Shown here: positions 1-6,577 of the stretch, one piece after another
How the letters are laid out: every line of letters begins with the position of its first letter
Position numbering within the stretch: position 1 is the stretch's first letter
From: Alphaproteobacteria bacterium
Lineage (GTDB): Bacteria > Pseudomonadota > Alphaproteobacteria > RF32 > CAG-239
Assembly: GCA_017477035.1 (NCBI GenBank)
Contig: JAFUXW010000001.1
Location: 1-17,999, forward strand
Reading direction: 5' to 3'
DNA: 17,999 nucleotides
Program-made: the position numbers and the translations under genes
Notes under the pieces: generated by a model
What the model was told of the DNA's origin: nothing
The model's input: the letters and a program-made list of their open reading frames with translations, nothing else
Databases searched by the model: none

Positions 1-90
1 AAAATTCTTCCTGCTAATATGGTTGGAAGGCAAAGAAATAAGGTTCTACCAAATACTTTGCACTGATTCAAGTGTCAGTTGTGAACTTCC

Positions 91-128
91 AACCACCTCG
101 TCTATTTGTCGGGGTGGTTTCTTTGTTA
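91..128 (+). terminator. Hairpin terminator at the left edge
   Basis: A 10-bp stem (91-100 with 110-119, one G-T pair, arm AACCACC against GGTGGTT) has a 9-nt loop and is followed by TTCTTTGTT. It would end a transcript entering from the left, or lie in the 5' leader of the next gene. In bases 1-90 I see no convincing gene: one frame is open to a stop at 64-66 and another to about 136, but neither looks like a known protein end. Confidence 0.55.
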
Positions 129-152
129 ACAATAGATAAGGAAGTTTTTAAG

Positions 153-680
153 ATGAACAAATATATTTTATTACTCGGCGTTGCCGGAGTTGCTTTAGGC
201 TCTTATGCCGCATACGCCGACAACTCGGCAACAATGACCGTTACAGCAAAAATTGAACACGATGTGTCTTTGACATTAGAGGGAAATACAATGGATTTCG
301 GCACAATTTATATCGACCCGTCTAATACCGAGGGCGGTGAGATACAGTATAACGAATCGGGAGAAATTACTCACCAAGATGCTTATTTTGTCAGTGCATC
401 GCCGGTTACTCCGATGAACTTTACCGCCAATATTCCTAATAAAACAGCCTGCAACAGTGCAAGCCAATATTGCGGAGGATTGGATTTAATTGGGGGAAGT
501 GGTGCAGAGGCATACGTTTTTGGCGAAACTGGGAATAATTATTGTCAATTTTATATAAAATACACCGGAGCAGGAAATAATTTTAAGATTATTCCTAATA
601 GTTGCGTAGTTGATAATCCAGAAAGTGTCATTCTCGGAGATCACGAAGCTACCATAACCATCGAATACACTCCAAGTTGA
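153..680 (+). CDS. Secreted DUF4402-like protein
   Basis: This predicts a 175-residue exported protein. The ATG at 153 is chosen because AAGGAAG lies just upstream and because the protein then begins with a clear signal peptide: MNKY, a hydrophobic stretch ILLLGVAGVALG, and a probable cleavage after AYA near residue 22. The frame is open upstream to 72, but that extension has no hydrophobic start and no ribosome site. The mature part is rich in Thr, Asn and Gly, has alternating beta-type patterns, the motif MDFGTI and four cysteines that could form two disulfides. DFGTI-like motifs after a short beta strand are typical of DUF4402 and related spore-coat-U or fimbria-like beta-sandwich proteins. 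A surface or periplasmic structural role is inference. It stands alone between two terminators, so it is probably monocistronic. Confidence 0.75.
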   Translation: MNKYILLLGVAGVALGSYAAYADNSATMTVTAKIEHDVSLTLEGNTMDFGTIYIDPSNTEGGEIQYNESGEITHQDAYFVSASPVTPMNFTANIPNKTACNSASQYCGGLDLIGGSGAEAYVFGETGNNYCQFYIKYTGAGNNFKIIPNSCVVDNPESVILGDHEATITIEYTPS

Positions 681-701
681 TGGAAAAAATGGGGTAAAAA
701 T

Positions 702-744
702 CAAGCGGAGAGGAAATAAAAAACTTTCCGCTTGTTTTGCTTTT
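702..744 (+). terminator. Rho-independent terminator of the secreted-protein gene
   Basis: An 8-bp perfect stem CAAGCGGA (702-709) pairs with TCCGCTTG (727-734), followed by TTTTGCTTTT. It lies 21 nt after the stop codon of the secreted-protein gene. Confidence 0.8.
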
Positions 745-851
745 AATTATACGATTTTTCATTTAGAATCATAGGCTGACCGGCGTTCAGCTTGCCTTTT
801 GCTTGTAGTTGAACACTCTTTCCTATGGTTTGAATCCCATTCTCCACAAGT

Positions 852-894
852 TTAAAACTATAAAACACCCATAAAGGGTGTTTTATAGTTTTAA
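852..894. terminator. 19-bp perfect hairpin, probably a bidirectional terminator
   Basis: Bases 852-870 pair perfectly with 876-894 around the 5-nt loop ATAAA. The GC core is ACACCC/GGGTGT and both outer ends are A or T tracts, so it could stop transcription from either side. No intact gene abuts it on either strand, so it may mark the end of a lost gene. Confidence 0.7.
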
Positions 895-1096
895 TGGCGG
901 TGTAGAAAACTTTTACGGTACTCAGCATACTAAAGTTTCCTGACTGCCATCACCAATAACAGGGAATCTACAGGGGAATTCGCACGAATTCGATGCGACA
1001 TTCTACACCAAAGTGCTTGCTAATACTAACACTGGTACCTCCAAACACCCAAAATTATCAGGGAATTTAAAATCAAGAACAGGGAAAAGAAAATAA
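895..1096. other. Gene-free stretch with nested inverted repeats
   Basis: No gene is supported here. The outer arms GGTGTAGAA (899-907) and TTCTACACC (1001-1009) are perfect complements. Inside them lie AAACTTT (907-913) against AAAGTTT (932-938), and GAATTCG (976-982) against CGAATTC (985-991) two bases apart. This could fold as a multi-stem RNA or be a protein-binding or recombination site. A plus-strand frame is open from 944 to a stop at 1094-1096 but has no start or ribosome site, so it could be a decayed gene tail. Confidence 0.35.
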
Positions 1097-1136
1097 TTGC
1101 ATATAATTAAAAATGGTATAGTATCAATCATTGATA
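1097..1136 (+). promoter_or_regulatory. Promoter with palindrome upstream of the helicase gene
   Basis: TTGCAT (1097-1102) and TAGTAT (1119-1124), 16 bp apart, form a plausible sigma-70-type promoter. TATCAAT-C-ATTGATA (1122-1136) is a perfect 15-bp palindrome overlapping the -10 box and the expected transcription start, which is where a repressor would bind. GGGG at 1140-1143 is the weak ribosome site for the ATG at 1151. Confidence 0.45.
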
Positions 1137-1150
1137 ATTGGGGATAAAAT

Positions 1151-3265
1151 ATGATGAGTATATTTAATAAAATTTTTAAAAAAAATGTATTTGATAACAA
1201 AGAAACTTTAGAAATTGTAAGAGGAGTTAGTAGAGGAAATATTTATCCTATAACAAATTTAATAGAAAAAATTAAGGAATTAAAAATTTCTGGTACATTA
1301 TACATAGGATATCCGATTCTTTCATCAGTGGACAATAATGAGATAATTGACGCCTTACTAATCTCAAAAAACATAGGGTTGATAGTATTTAATTTTCCAG
1401 AGTCTACTCAAAGCGTAGATGAATTGTGTGACATTCAAGATAAAATAGTGTATACTTTCGAAGCGAACCTAAAAAAACACGAAGAGTTACGTGATGGAAG
1501 AAATCTAATTATTTCTCCTCAAATAATTACTTATGTAGATAATGCAAAAAATTTCATTTCTCAAAATAAGCTTTATAATTTTGCAGATGCTGAGAACTTG
1601 TTAAATGTCTTCCAAAAAGTAAAAAATGAGTTAAATGATGATTACTTAAAGAGAATTAATTCTGCTATACAAAAAGTATCTTCCTTAAAACCTAGAAACA
1701 AAAGAGAAAATGCCGTCACAGATGGCTCCAAAGGATACATACTAAAGCAAATAGAAAAAGAAATAGCCAACTTAGATAAATGGCAAAAACAAGCGTCTAT
1801 AGAAGTGCCTGAAGGCCCTCAAAGGATACGTGGATTAGCCGGTTCAGGAAAAACTGTTGTATTAGCACTAAAGGCAGCATATTTGCATGCAAATTATCCT
1901 GAATGGAAAATAGCTATCACCTTTTATACTCGCTCACTAAAACAGCAATTTCAAGAGTTAGTTGAAAAATTTACGTATGCACATTCCGAAAATAAACCGG
2001 ATTGGAGCAAAATAGAAATTTTGCATGCTTGGGGGTCTTTATCTGAAAAAGGTATTTATTCTGAAGCAGCTCGGATTGCCGGTGTAAAACCAATTAATTT
2101 CCAATCTGCCCGAAAAATGAACCCTTTAGATCCGTTCCGTTTTGTTTGCGAACAGTTAATTAGTGAAATAAAAGATAAAGATATTGAAACGTATGATGCC
2201 ATCTTAGTTGATGAAGCTCAAGATTTTCCTGATACATTTTTTAAAATACTATACAAAATGGCAAAAGGTGATAAAAAAATAGTTTGGGCATATGATGAAC
2301 TCCAAAGTTTATCAGGAACATCAATGCCCTCAATAGAGAATCTTTTTGGGGGAAATATTATTAGTGATAACTTTAAAAATGAAGAGGGAAAACCTCGAAG
2401 AGACATAGTTCTTCCCGTCTGTTATAGAAATACTCCTTGGGCAATAACAGTAGCTCACGCACTAGGTTTTGGAATTTATAGACAAGACGGATTAGTACAG
2501 TTTTTTGATCGACTAGAATTATGGCAAGATGTTGGATATGAAACGGATAAAGCTATAAATTATGGGGAAGAAGTATCTCTCTGTAGAAGTAAAGATTCTT
2601 ACCCTGAATATTTTGATAAATACATAACGAAAGAAGATGCTGTACAAGTTAATACTTTTAGTTCGCCAACAGAGCAATATCATGAATTAGCAAAATTTAT
2701 AAAAAATAATATTACAAAAGATGAATTAACTCCGCAAGATATAATGATTATATTACCTAATGCTTATACAGCCCAAAAAGAATATATGATAATTTCTCAG
2801 ATTTTAGACGAACATGGCATCCCATCACATTTAGCGGGTGTTTCCACAGATAGAGATATATTTCATATCGAAAATTCTGTAACAGTGACTAGTATATATA
2901 GAGCAAAAGGAAATGAAGCCGCAATGGTTTATCTTGTCAATTCTGAATGTTGTTATGCTGGCTTTAATCTTCCTAGCCTTAGAAATATTTTATTTACTGC
3001 TATTACTCGTTCTAGAGCATGGGTGAGAATATTTGGAGTTGATCCTAAAATGTCATTATTAAAAAATGAGATTGATCAAGTTATAAAAAATGATTTTAAA
3101 CTAAACTTTCAAATTCCAACTAAAGAAAACATGATTAATCTTCGTATGATTAATAAAGATATTATGTCAGACGGAAAATTTATTAAAGAAGTACAAAAAT
3201 TGAAAAATGAAGGATTTACAGAAGAAGAATTACAACAACTTATTAGGGATCAATATCAGAACTAA
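1151..3265 (+). CDS. Superfamily 1 (UvrD-like) helicase, first gene of a two-gene pair
   Basis: This 704-residue protein is an ATP-dependent DNA or RNA helicase. The Walker A motif GLAGSGKT is at residues 228-235, preceded by a Q-motif-like WQKQA near 211. The Walker B motif DEAQD is at 354-358. C-terminal motifs include SIYRAKGNE (motif V) and TAITRSRAWVRI (motif VI, arginine finger). The first 120 residues, with IDALLISKNIGLIVF near 66-80, resemble the NERD/PD-(D/E)XK strand pattern often fused to such helicases, but the usual E-x-K is replaced by NF, so any nuclease there is probably inactive. The gene is visibly more AT-rich than the downstream clusters. Its stop codon shares a base with the next ATG, so the two proteins are probably made together. 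A role in phage defence is inference from this pairing and the context; DNA repair is the alternative. Confidence 0.88.
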   Translation: MMSIFNKIFKKNVFDNKETLEIVRGVSRGNIYPITNLIEKIKELKISGTLYIGYPILSSVDNNEIIDALLISKNIGLIVFNFPESTQSVDELCDIQDKIVYTFEANLKKHEELRDGRNLIISPQIITYVDNAKNFISQNKLYNFADAENLLNVFQKVKNELNDDYLKRINSAIQKVSSLKPRNKRENAVTDGSKGYILKQIEKEIANLDKWQKQASIEVPEGPQRIRGLAGSGKTVVLALKAAYLHANYPEWKIAITFYTRSLKQQFQELVEKFTYAHSENKPDWSKIEILHAWGSLSEKGIYSEAARIAGVKPINFQSARKMNPLDPFRFVCEQLISEIKDKDIETYDAILVDEAQDFPDTFFKILYKMAKGDKKIVWAYDELQSLSGTSMPSIENLFGGNIISDNFKNEEGKPRRDIVLPVCYRNTPWAITVAHALGFGIYRQDGLVQFFDRLELWQDVGYETDKAINYGEEVSLCRSKDSYPEYFDKYITKEDAVQVNTFSSPTEQYHELAKFIKNNITKDELTPQDIMIILPNAYTAQKEYMIISQILDEHGIPSHLAGVSTDRDIFHIENSVTVTSIYRAKGNEAAMVYLVNSECCYAGFNLPSLRNILFTAITRSRAWVRIFGVDPKMSLLKNEIDQVIKNDFKLNFQIPTKENMINLRMINKDIMSDGKFIKEVQKLKNEGFTEEELQQLIRDQYQN

Positions 3266-3936
3266 TGTCTATTGAAAAGAAGTTATTAAGAGATATTAAT
3301 AATACATGTGCTCTTCTTACTAAAAGTGGATTGGCTCATTTTAGTCGAGGAGTGAGAACTTATGATATGTCCGGAAAAGTGCGAAGAATTTCTTGGACTA
3401 ATTGTGATAATACAGAATTAAATATATCTTTCAATAGTTTAGAGCAATATAAAAATATATTAGAAAAGGGATTATATTTCTGTATACTAAATGATGGATC
3501 AATTATCAGAGCATCATATTCAATTAAAAATAATCAAGTTATATCACATAATTTACTTTTCTGGCCGGCTCCTTTTGATCTTGATCTTTGCAATAGAAGT
3601 CCAGAATTTGGTGCTCCATTAGAAATTTTAGAAGATATTATGTCTTCGGAAGATTGGCCAAACCATATTATTATGAGAACTCCGATTAGAATTGATTATG
3701 ATCCTAAAAATGTTTCTGATCAACATCCTTTGATTCATATGCATATGCAAAATGAAGATTGCAGAATAGCTATAAATATCCCTGTATGCTTCAATTCATT
3801 TATCCATTTTATATATGAAAACTGTTATCCAGATATTTATCAAAAAAACTCTTTTCTTCAAAAGTTACCTAAAACAAAATTAAGTAATAGTAGTAATAAT
3901 GGATATAACTTATTTTTAAACTTTAATTATATTTAA
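3265..3936 (+). CDS. DUF2290-like protein, partner of the helicase
   Basis: This 223-residue protein starts inside the stop codon of the helicase (TAATG), so it is translationally coupled to it. The sequence matches my memory of DUF2290 proteins: an N-terminal KKLLRDIN helix, a central acidic-hydrophobic region, then a block IRIDYDPKN followed by HPLIHMHM and a later FIHFIYENCYPDIY. No catalytic motif that I can name stands out, although the paired histidines in HMHMQNED and the DYDP motif are worth noting. It has no signal peptide or membrane segment. DUF2290 proteins are known to me mainly as neighbours of helicase genes, which fits here. The function is unknown. The C-terminus after residue 205 is low-complexity (Asn/Ser-rich). 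Confidence 0.75.
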   Translation: MSIEKKLLRDINNTCALLTKSGLAHFSRGVRTYDMSGKVRRISWTNCDNTELNISFNSLEQYKNILEKGLYFCILNDGSIIRASYSIKNNQVISHNLLFWPAPFDLDLCNRSPEFGAPLEILEDIMSSEDWPNHIIMRTPIRIDYDPKNVSDQHPLIHMHMQNEDCRIAINIPVCFNSFIHFIYENCYPDIYQKNSFLQKLPKTKLSNSSNNGYNLFLNFNYI

Positions 3937-4014
3937 AAATATACAAATTTTTATGTTTTTTATCCTTGACTTTCCTTACGCTTAGAGCGTTTAGTGTGTT
4001 GAGGAGAGTAGAAG

Positions 4015-4194
4015 ATGTATAAGCAGCCACCAAAGGAACATCAGTTCACAAAAGGTAAATCAGGTAACCCAACAGGACAACTAAACATCTCCGATAAATT
4101 TCTATTTTATTTAATGACAAAATTCTTACAAGTATTAGTTGAAACAAAAGTAAAGACAAAATCGCTCGTGAAAAATATGGATAATGTTTGTTAA
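4015..4194 (+). pseudogene. DUF5681 gene remnant
   Basis: This 59-codon frame begins MYKQPPKEHQFTKGKSGNP, the basic glycine-proline N-terminus of DUF5681 proteins. It parallels the start of the protein encoded at 15120 (MYKKPPIAHQFQKGISGNP), and both continue with ISD and then FLQVL. After about residue 40 the likeness stops and the frame runs into the 3' end of the opposing Bro-N/DinD-like gene, so it is probably a truncated copy. A TTGACTTT string lies 49 nt before the ATG, as it does 50 nt before the ATG at 15120, so the leader may be paralogous too. GAGGAGAG supplies a ribosome site. It may still be expressed as a short peptide. Confidence 0.6.
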
Positions 4195-4719
4195 AATGGC
4201 ATATTCTTCATCTTTTGTGATTTCATGGTCTTTCCAATAATCCGTCAGCTTATTACGGGTTTCCTGCCCCATCATGCGTTGCTGTATCCATTTTTCGGAA
4301 TGTCCGAGTTTTTGCCAGTTTTCACGCGCACGGTCAATACTTAATGCCGGATCGACGGTTTCTTTCATCCGCTCATAACCGACTCGAGCCAACCACTGTT
4401 TAATCAGCTCAGCTTTCGGACTAGGTACTGATTGAACAATACGGAGCATCGTTTCGGCATCAGCAACTGTTGTTAAATATTTTTTGCCATCGGCAGCTTC
4501 CAGTTTCAGTTGGTGACAATTTGTCACCGACTGCTCCGCTCCTTCTTTTCTCAATCGTTCGGCTAATTTATTCCAGTATTTACGAGATGTTTGGTAATCT
4601 TTTTCCAATAAAATAACCATTACATCAATAACCGAAAAGTACCAAACATCCTTTTCTTCATCATATACCGAGCGGATTTTGCTTTGCTCAAATAATTTAA
4701 TATCATTTTTCATGTGCAC
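4135..4719 (-). CDS. Bro-N/DinD-like protein, C-terminally truncated
   Basis: The 194-residue product has the N-terminal pattern of Bro-N proteins and the DNA-damage-inducible DinD family: VWYFSVIDVM, then an unusually placed YWNKLAERLRKEG, then KYLTTVADAETMLRIVQSVPSPKAELIKQWLARVGYERM. The segment to about EYAILTNIIH (residue 181) follows the family. The remaining 13 residues (IFHERFCLYFCFN) do not, whereas family members usually continue for about 80-100 residues. The break at about 4170-4185 coincides with the end of the DUF5681 remnant on the other strand, so the two were joined by a deletion or insertion. AAGGAAG lies upstream of the ATG. Bro-N proteins bind DNA and are common in phages and mobile elements. 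Whether this shortened form works is doubtful. Confidence 0.72.
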   Translation of the reverse strand: MHMKNDIKLFEQSKIRSVYDEEKDVWYFSVIDVMVILLEKDYQTSRKYWNKLAERLRKEGAEQSVTNCHQLKLEAADGKKYLTTVADAETMLRIVQSVPSPKAELIKQWLARVGYERMKETVDPALSIDRARENWQKLGHSEKWIQQRMMGQETRNKLTDYWKDHEITKDEEYAILTNIIHIFHERFCLYFCFN

Positions 4720-4876
4720 TTCCTTTAAATTTATAGCCTGATTTTACATCTATGCGGCTAAAAATCAAGAACACATTGATAATATCATACGAAAAAACAA
4801 CCAGCTCTTCTTCATTTTTTAATACAACCGAAATTGTCATTTTTTTCTTTTACATTATTTTTGAAAGGAAAACCAG

Positions 4877-5485
4877 ATGACAAAAAATGATACAAAAATG
4901 ACACCGGAAATGTTAGAAGAACTCTGGCAGAAGCGAGAAGCTGAGTATAAAAGGCGTTATGGAATAAATGTGACACAAAGGGAGGCAAAGCGCATTTTGG
5001 AATACGTTTCCTTTGACTTCTTATCTCTTATTACTTTTATGATTGTTTACGGAAAATATCCTTATCATCTTGCTTATATGCGCATATGGGACGTTATAAC
5101 TTTACTGAAAAATATAAACTGCAAAAATAAAGAAAAATTTTTTATGGACTTTTTGTTTGATGGGGTAGAATTTGAAGATGAAGCTGAAAGTCTTATCAAA
5201 AAACGCTACTGTTTTTTTATAGAGTCATTAGATGAATATTATAAAACAACTCACATGTATCCCAAACGTAAGAATTTATATTTTAAAGATGCTCCCAAAA
5301 ATATCATCATATTCCGTAGATTAATCGAAAAACATTTGTTTGGCGATTTGGATTACGGACTATTTCAAACCGATTTTTGGCGTGAAGCTTGTGAAAGGCT
5401 CTTCTTAAATAAAAAACTTGAGAATGGGTTTGATTGGGATTTTGAAAAGCTCGCATTTGCCGATAATGAAACAACCGATGTATAA
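4877..5485 (+). CDS. Hypothetical protein, 202 residues
   Basis: I do not recognise this protein. The start is supported by GAAAGGAAAACC before the ATG. The N-terminal 40 residues are charged and helical (KMTPEMLEELWQKREAEYKRRYG). A more hydrophobic aromatic stretch follows (FDFLSLITFMIVYGKYPYHLAYMRIWDVITLL, about 48-79), which is short and polar enough to be a buried helix rather than a clear membrane span. The rest is rich in Phe, Tyr and Lys, with the motifs FFMDFLFDG and FDWDFEKL. There are no recognisable catalytic motifs. It is divergent from the Bro-N/DinD-like gene and convergent with the first DnaQ-like gene, with a hairpin at its stop codon. Confidence 0.7.
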   Translation: MTKNDTKMTPEMLEELWQKREAEYKRRYGINVTQREAKRILEYVSFDFLSLITFMIVYGKYPYHLAYMRIWDVITLLKNINCKNKEKFFMDFLFDGVEFEDEAESLIKKRYCFFIESLDEYYKTTHMYPKRKNLYFKDAPKNIIIFRRLIEKHLFGDLDYGLFQTDFWREACERLFLNKKLENGFDWDFEKLAFADNETTDV

Positions 5486-5501
5486 TCATCGGCTGTTTCA
5501 T
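5466..5501. terminator. Hairpin over the stop codon between convergent genes
   Basis: Arms 5466-5480 and 5487-5501 pair over 15 positions with one mismatch, around the loop TATAAT. The stop codon of the hypothetical gene (5483-5485) lies within the loop. No T-run follows directly, but GTTTTTATTTTAT starts 12 nt later. It probably acts as the shared terminator of the two convergent genes. Confidence 0.5.
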
Positions 5502-5517
5502 CATAAAAATTAAGTTT

Positions 5518-6009
5518 TTATTTTATCAGTTTGCAATAAACTTGTGATAACAATTCGGCATCAAGCAATGCGCCGTGAACATTTCTTTTGCTTGTATCTA
5601 TATCAAATCTTTCGCAAAGAGCATCCAAATTGCAGCGCATATTCGGGAAAGCAGCTTTTGCCAGTTTAAGCGTATCTGTCATTTTATTAGTCAGCTCAAA
5701 ACCGAGTTCGTGATTTATAAAACCTAAGGCAAACGGCAAATTATGGGCAATCAGTTCTTTGCCTTCAATAAATTTCAAAAAGCCGTCTTTAATTTCTGCA
5801 AACGTTGGTTTATCTGCTAAAAAATCAGATGTCAAACCATGTACTTGCACAGCTTCCTCAGAAACTTTTTGCTTCGGATTAATATAAACGTGAAAAATCT
5901 GTCCTGTCGGCTGATTGTTTTCATCTAATTCAACCGCACCGATTTCAACCAATTTGTTTTGTTTCGGATCAAAGCCCGTAGTTTCAGTATCAAACACAAC
6001 TTTATGCAT
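5518..6009 (-). CDS. DnaQ-fold 3'-5' exonuclease paralogue lacking one catalytic Asp
   Basis: The 163-residue product is a single DEDDh exonuclease domain of the DnaQ/RNase T type. Exo I is intact (VVFDTETTG, Asp7 and Glu9), and Exo III is intact (HGALLDAELL, His145 and Asp150). In Exo II the family has HNxxFDxxF, but here it is AHNLPFALGF, with Ala94 where the second metal-binding Asp belongs. Loss of that residue normally abolishes activity, so this may be a nucleic-acid-binding pseudoenzyme. It resembles the proofreading subunit of DNA polymerase III but is shorter and stands apart from any polymerase. TTTAGGAGAC precedes the ATG. The 21-bp element at 6050-6070 lies 40 nt upstream of the start. 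Two more divergent paralogues follow at 9666 and 10150. Confidence 0.85.
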   Translation of the reverse strand: MHKVVFDTETTGFDPKQNKLVEIGAVELDENNQPTGQIFHVYINPKQKVSEEAVQVHGLTSDFLADKPTFAEIKDGFLKFIEGKELIAHNLPFALGFINHELGFELTNKMTDTLKLAKAAFPNMRCNLDALCERFDIDTSKRNVHGALLDAELLSQVYCKLIK

Positions 6010-6049
6010 ATAAGTCTCCTAAAAAGTTTCTTATACGTATAAATAATGA

Positions 6050-6070
6050 TTGCGACACATTCGGTCGCAT
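6050..6070 (-). promoter_or_regulatory. 21-bp shared element, copy 1 (upstream of the first DnaQ-like gene)
   Basis: Read on the gene's strand, this copy contains ATGCGACCGA and TGTGTCGC and matches copy 2 at 6510-6530 in 18 of 21 positions. It is a near-palindrome with 7-bp arms of the form ATRCGAC/GTCGYAT around a 7-bp spacer. It lies 40 nt before the start codon, which fits an operator for a shared regulator. Confidence 0.6.
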
Positions 6071-6090
6071 CAAATTATTATGCACAGAAA

Positions 6091-6411
6091 TTATTTTAAG
6101 GCATCAACCACTTTAATCAGTGTGGAAATTTGATCGTCTGACAATTTTTTAATGCTGGCAATCAGAGCGGCTTCTTCAAACACACGCTTGCGACTGATAT
6201 TTTTATCCAAATTGTCATCTAAAATATCGTTGAGCGAACAACCAAGAATTTTTGCAATTTGAATCAGCGTTTCAAAATGCGGATAATTCACCCCTCGTTC
6301 AATATTAGAAACAGCCTCTACCGAGATGCCGCATTGTTCTGCTAAAACTTCTTGTGTGATTTTTGCATTTTGGCGAATAGCTTTTATTTTTAACCCGATT
6401 TTACGCTTCAT
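6091..6411 (-). CDS. XRE-family helix-turn-helix regulator
   Basis: This is a small Cro/CI-type repressor of about 106 residues. The helix-turn-helix spans roughly residues 7-60 (IKAIRQNAKITQEVLAEQC, then GISVEAVSNIERGVNYP and a third helix ending SLNDIL), followed by a short helical tail with LSDDQISTLIKVVDAL that may dimerise. The ATG at 6411 is preferred because GGAG lies 7 nt before it. An ATG 12 nt further upstream (6423) keeps the frame open but has no ribosome site. It is divergent from the nuclease-like gene at 6578. The inverted repeat at 6430-6453 just upstream is a candidate for its own operator, so it probably represses itself and may control the 6578 operon. Confidence 0.87.
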   Translation of the reverse strand: MKRKIGLKIKAIRQNAKITQEVLAEQCGISVEAVSNIERGVNYPHFETLIQIAKILGCSLNDILDDNLDKNISRKRVFEEAALIASIKKLSDDQISTLIKVVDALK

Positions 6412-6429
6412 GTTTTGCTCCATAAGTAG

Positions 6430-6453
6430 AAGTTAAACTTAAAGTTTTAACTT
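6430..6453. promoter_or_regulatory. Inverted-repeat operator candidate for the XRE repressor
   Basis: AAGTTAAA (6430-6437) and TTTAACTT (6446-6453) are perfect 8-bp arms separated by 8 bp, immediately before the XRE gene and within the divergent intergenic region. Related half-sites recur nearby, AAAACTT at 6465-6471 and AGTTTTACTT at 6494-6503, as expected for a multi-site repressor. Confidence 0.45.
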
Positions 6454-6505
6454 GAAAACGAAGCAAAACTTATATAATGTGATAATAATTATGAGTTTTA
6501 CTTAA

Positions 6506-6530
6506 TATAATGCGACCGATTGTGTCGTAT
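6506..6530 (+). promoter_or_regulatory. -10 box and 21-bp shared element, copy 2 (upstream of the nuclease/MBL/WYL operon)
   Basis: A TATAAT at 6506-6511 overlaps the start of the element at 6510-6530, whose arms ATGCGAC and GTCGTAT flank CGATTGT. The element therefore covers the expected transcription start, a classic position for a repressor site. It ends 47 nt before the ATG at 6578. Confidence 0.55.
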
Positions 6531-6577
6531 CTGCATATTAGGTAATAAGTAAATGTAACTTTTTTAGGAGAAAATTT

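Noticed and set aside
813..850. T-arm-like GGTTTGAATCCC resembling the end of a tRNA gene
   Set aside because: The flanking bases do not form the 5-bp T stem or an acceptor stem on either strand.
743..928. Minus-strand 61-codon open frame across the strong hairpin
   Set aside because: It reads straight through the 19-bp terminator hairpin, has no ribosome site, and half of its sequence is encoded by the inverted repeat.
944..1096. Plus-strand frame with a plausible protein-like tail (EFDATFYTKVLANTNTG)
   Set aside because: It has no start codon or ribosome site and begins right after a stop; at most it is the remnant of a lost gene.
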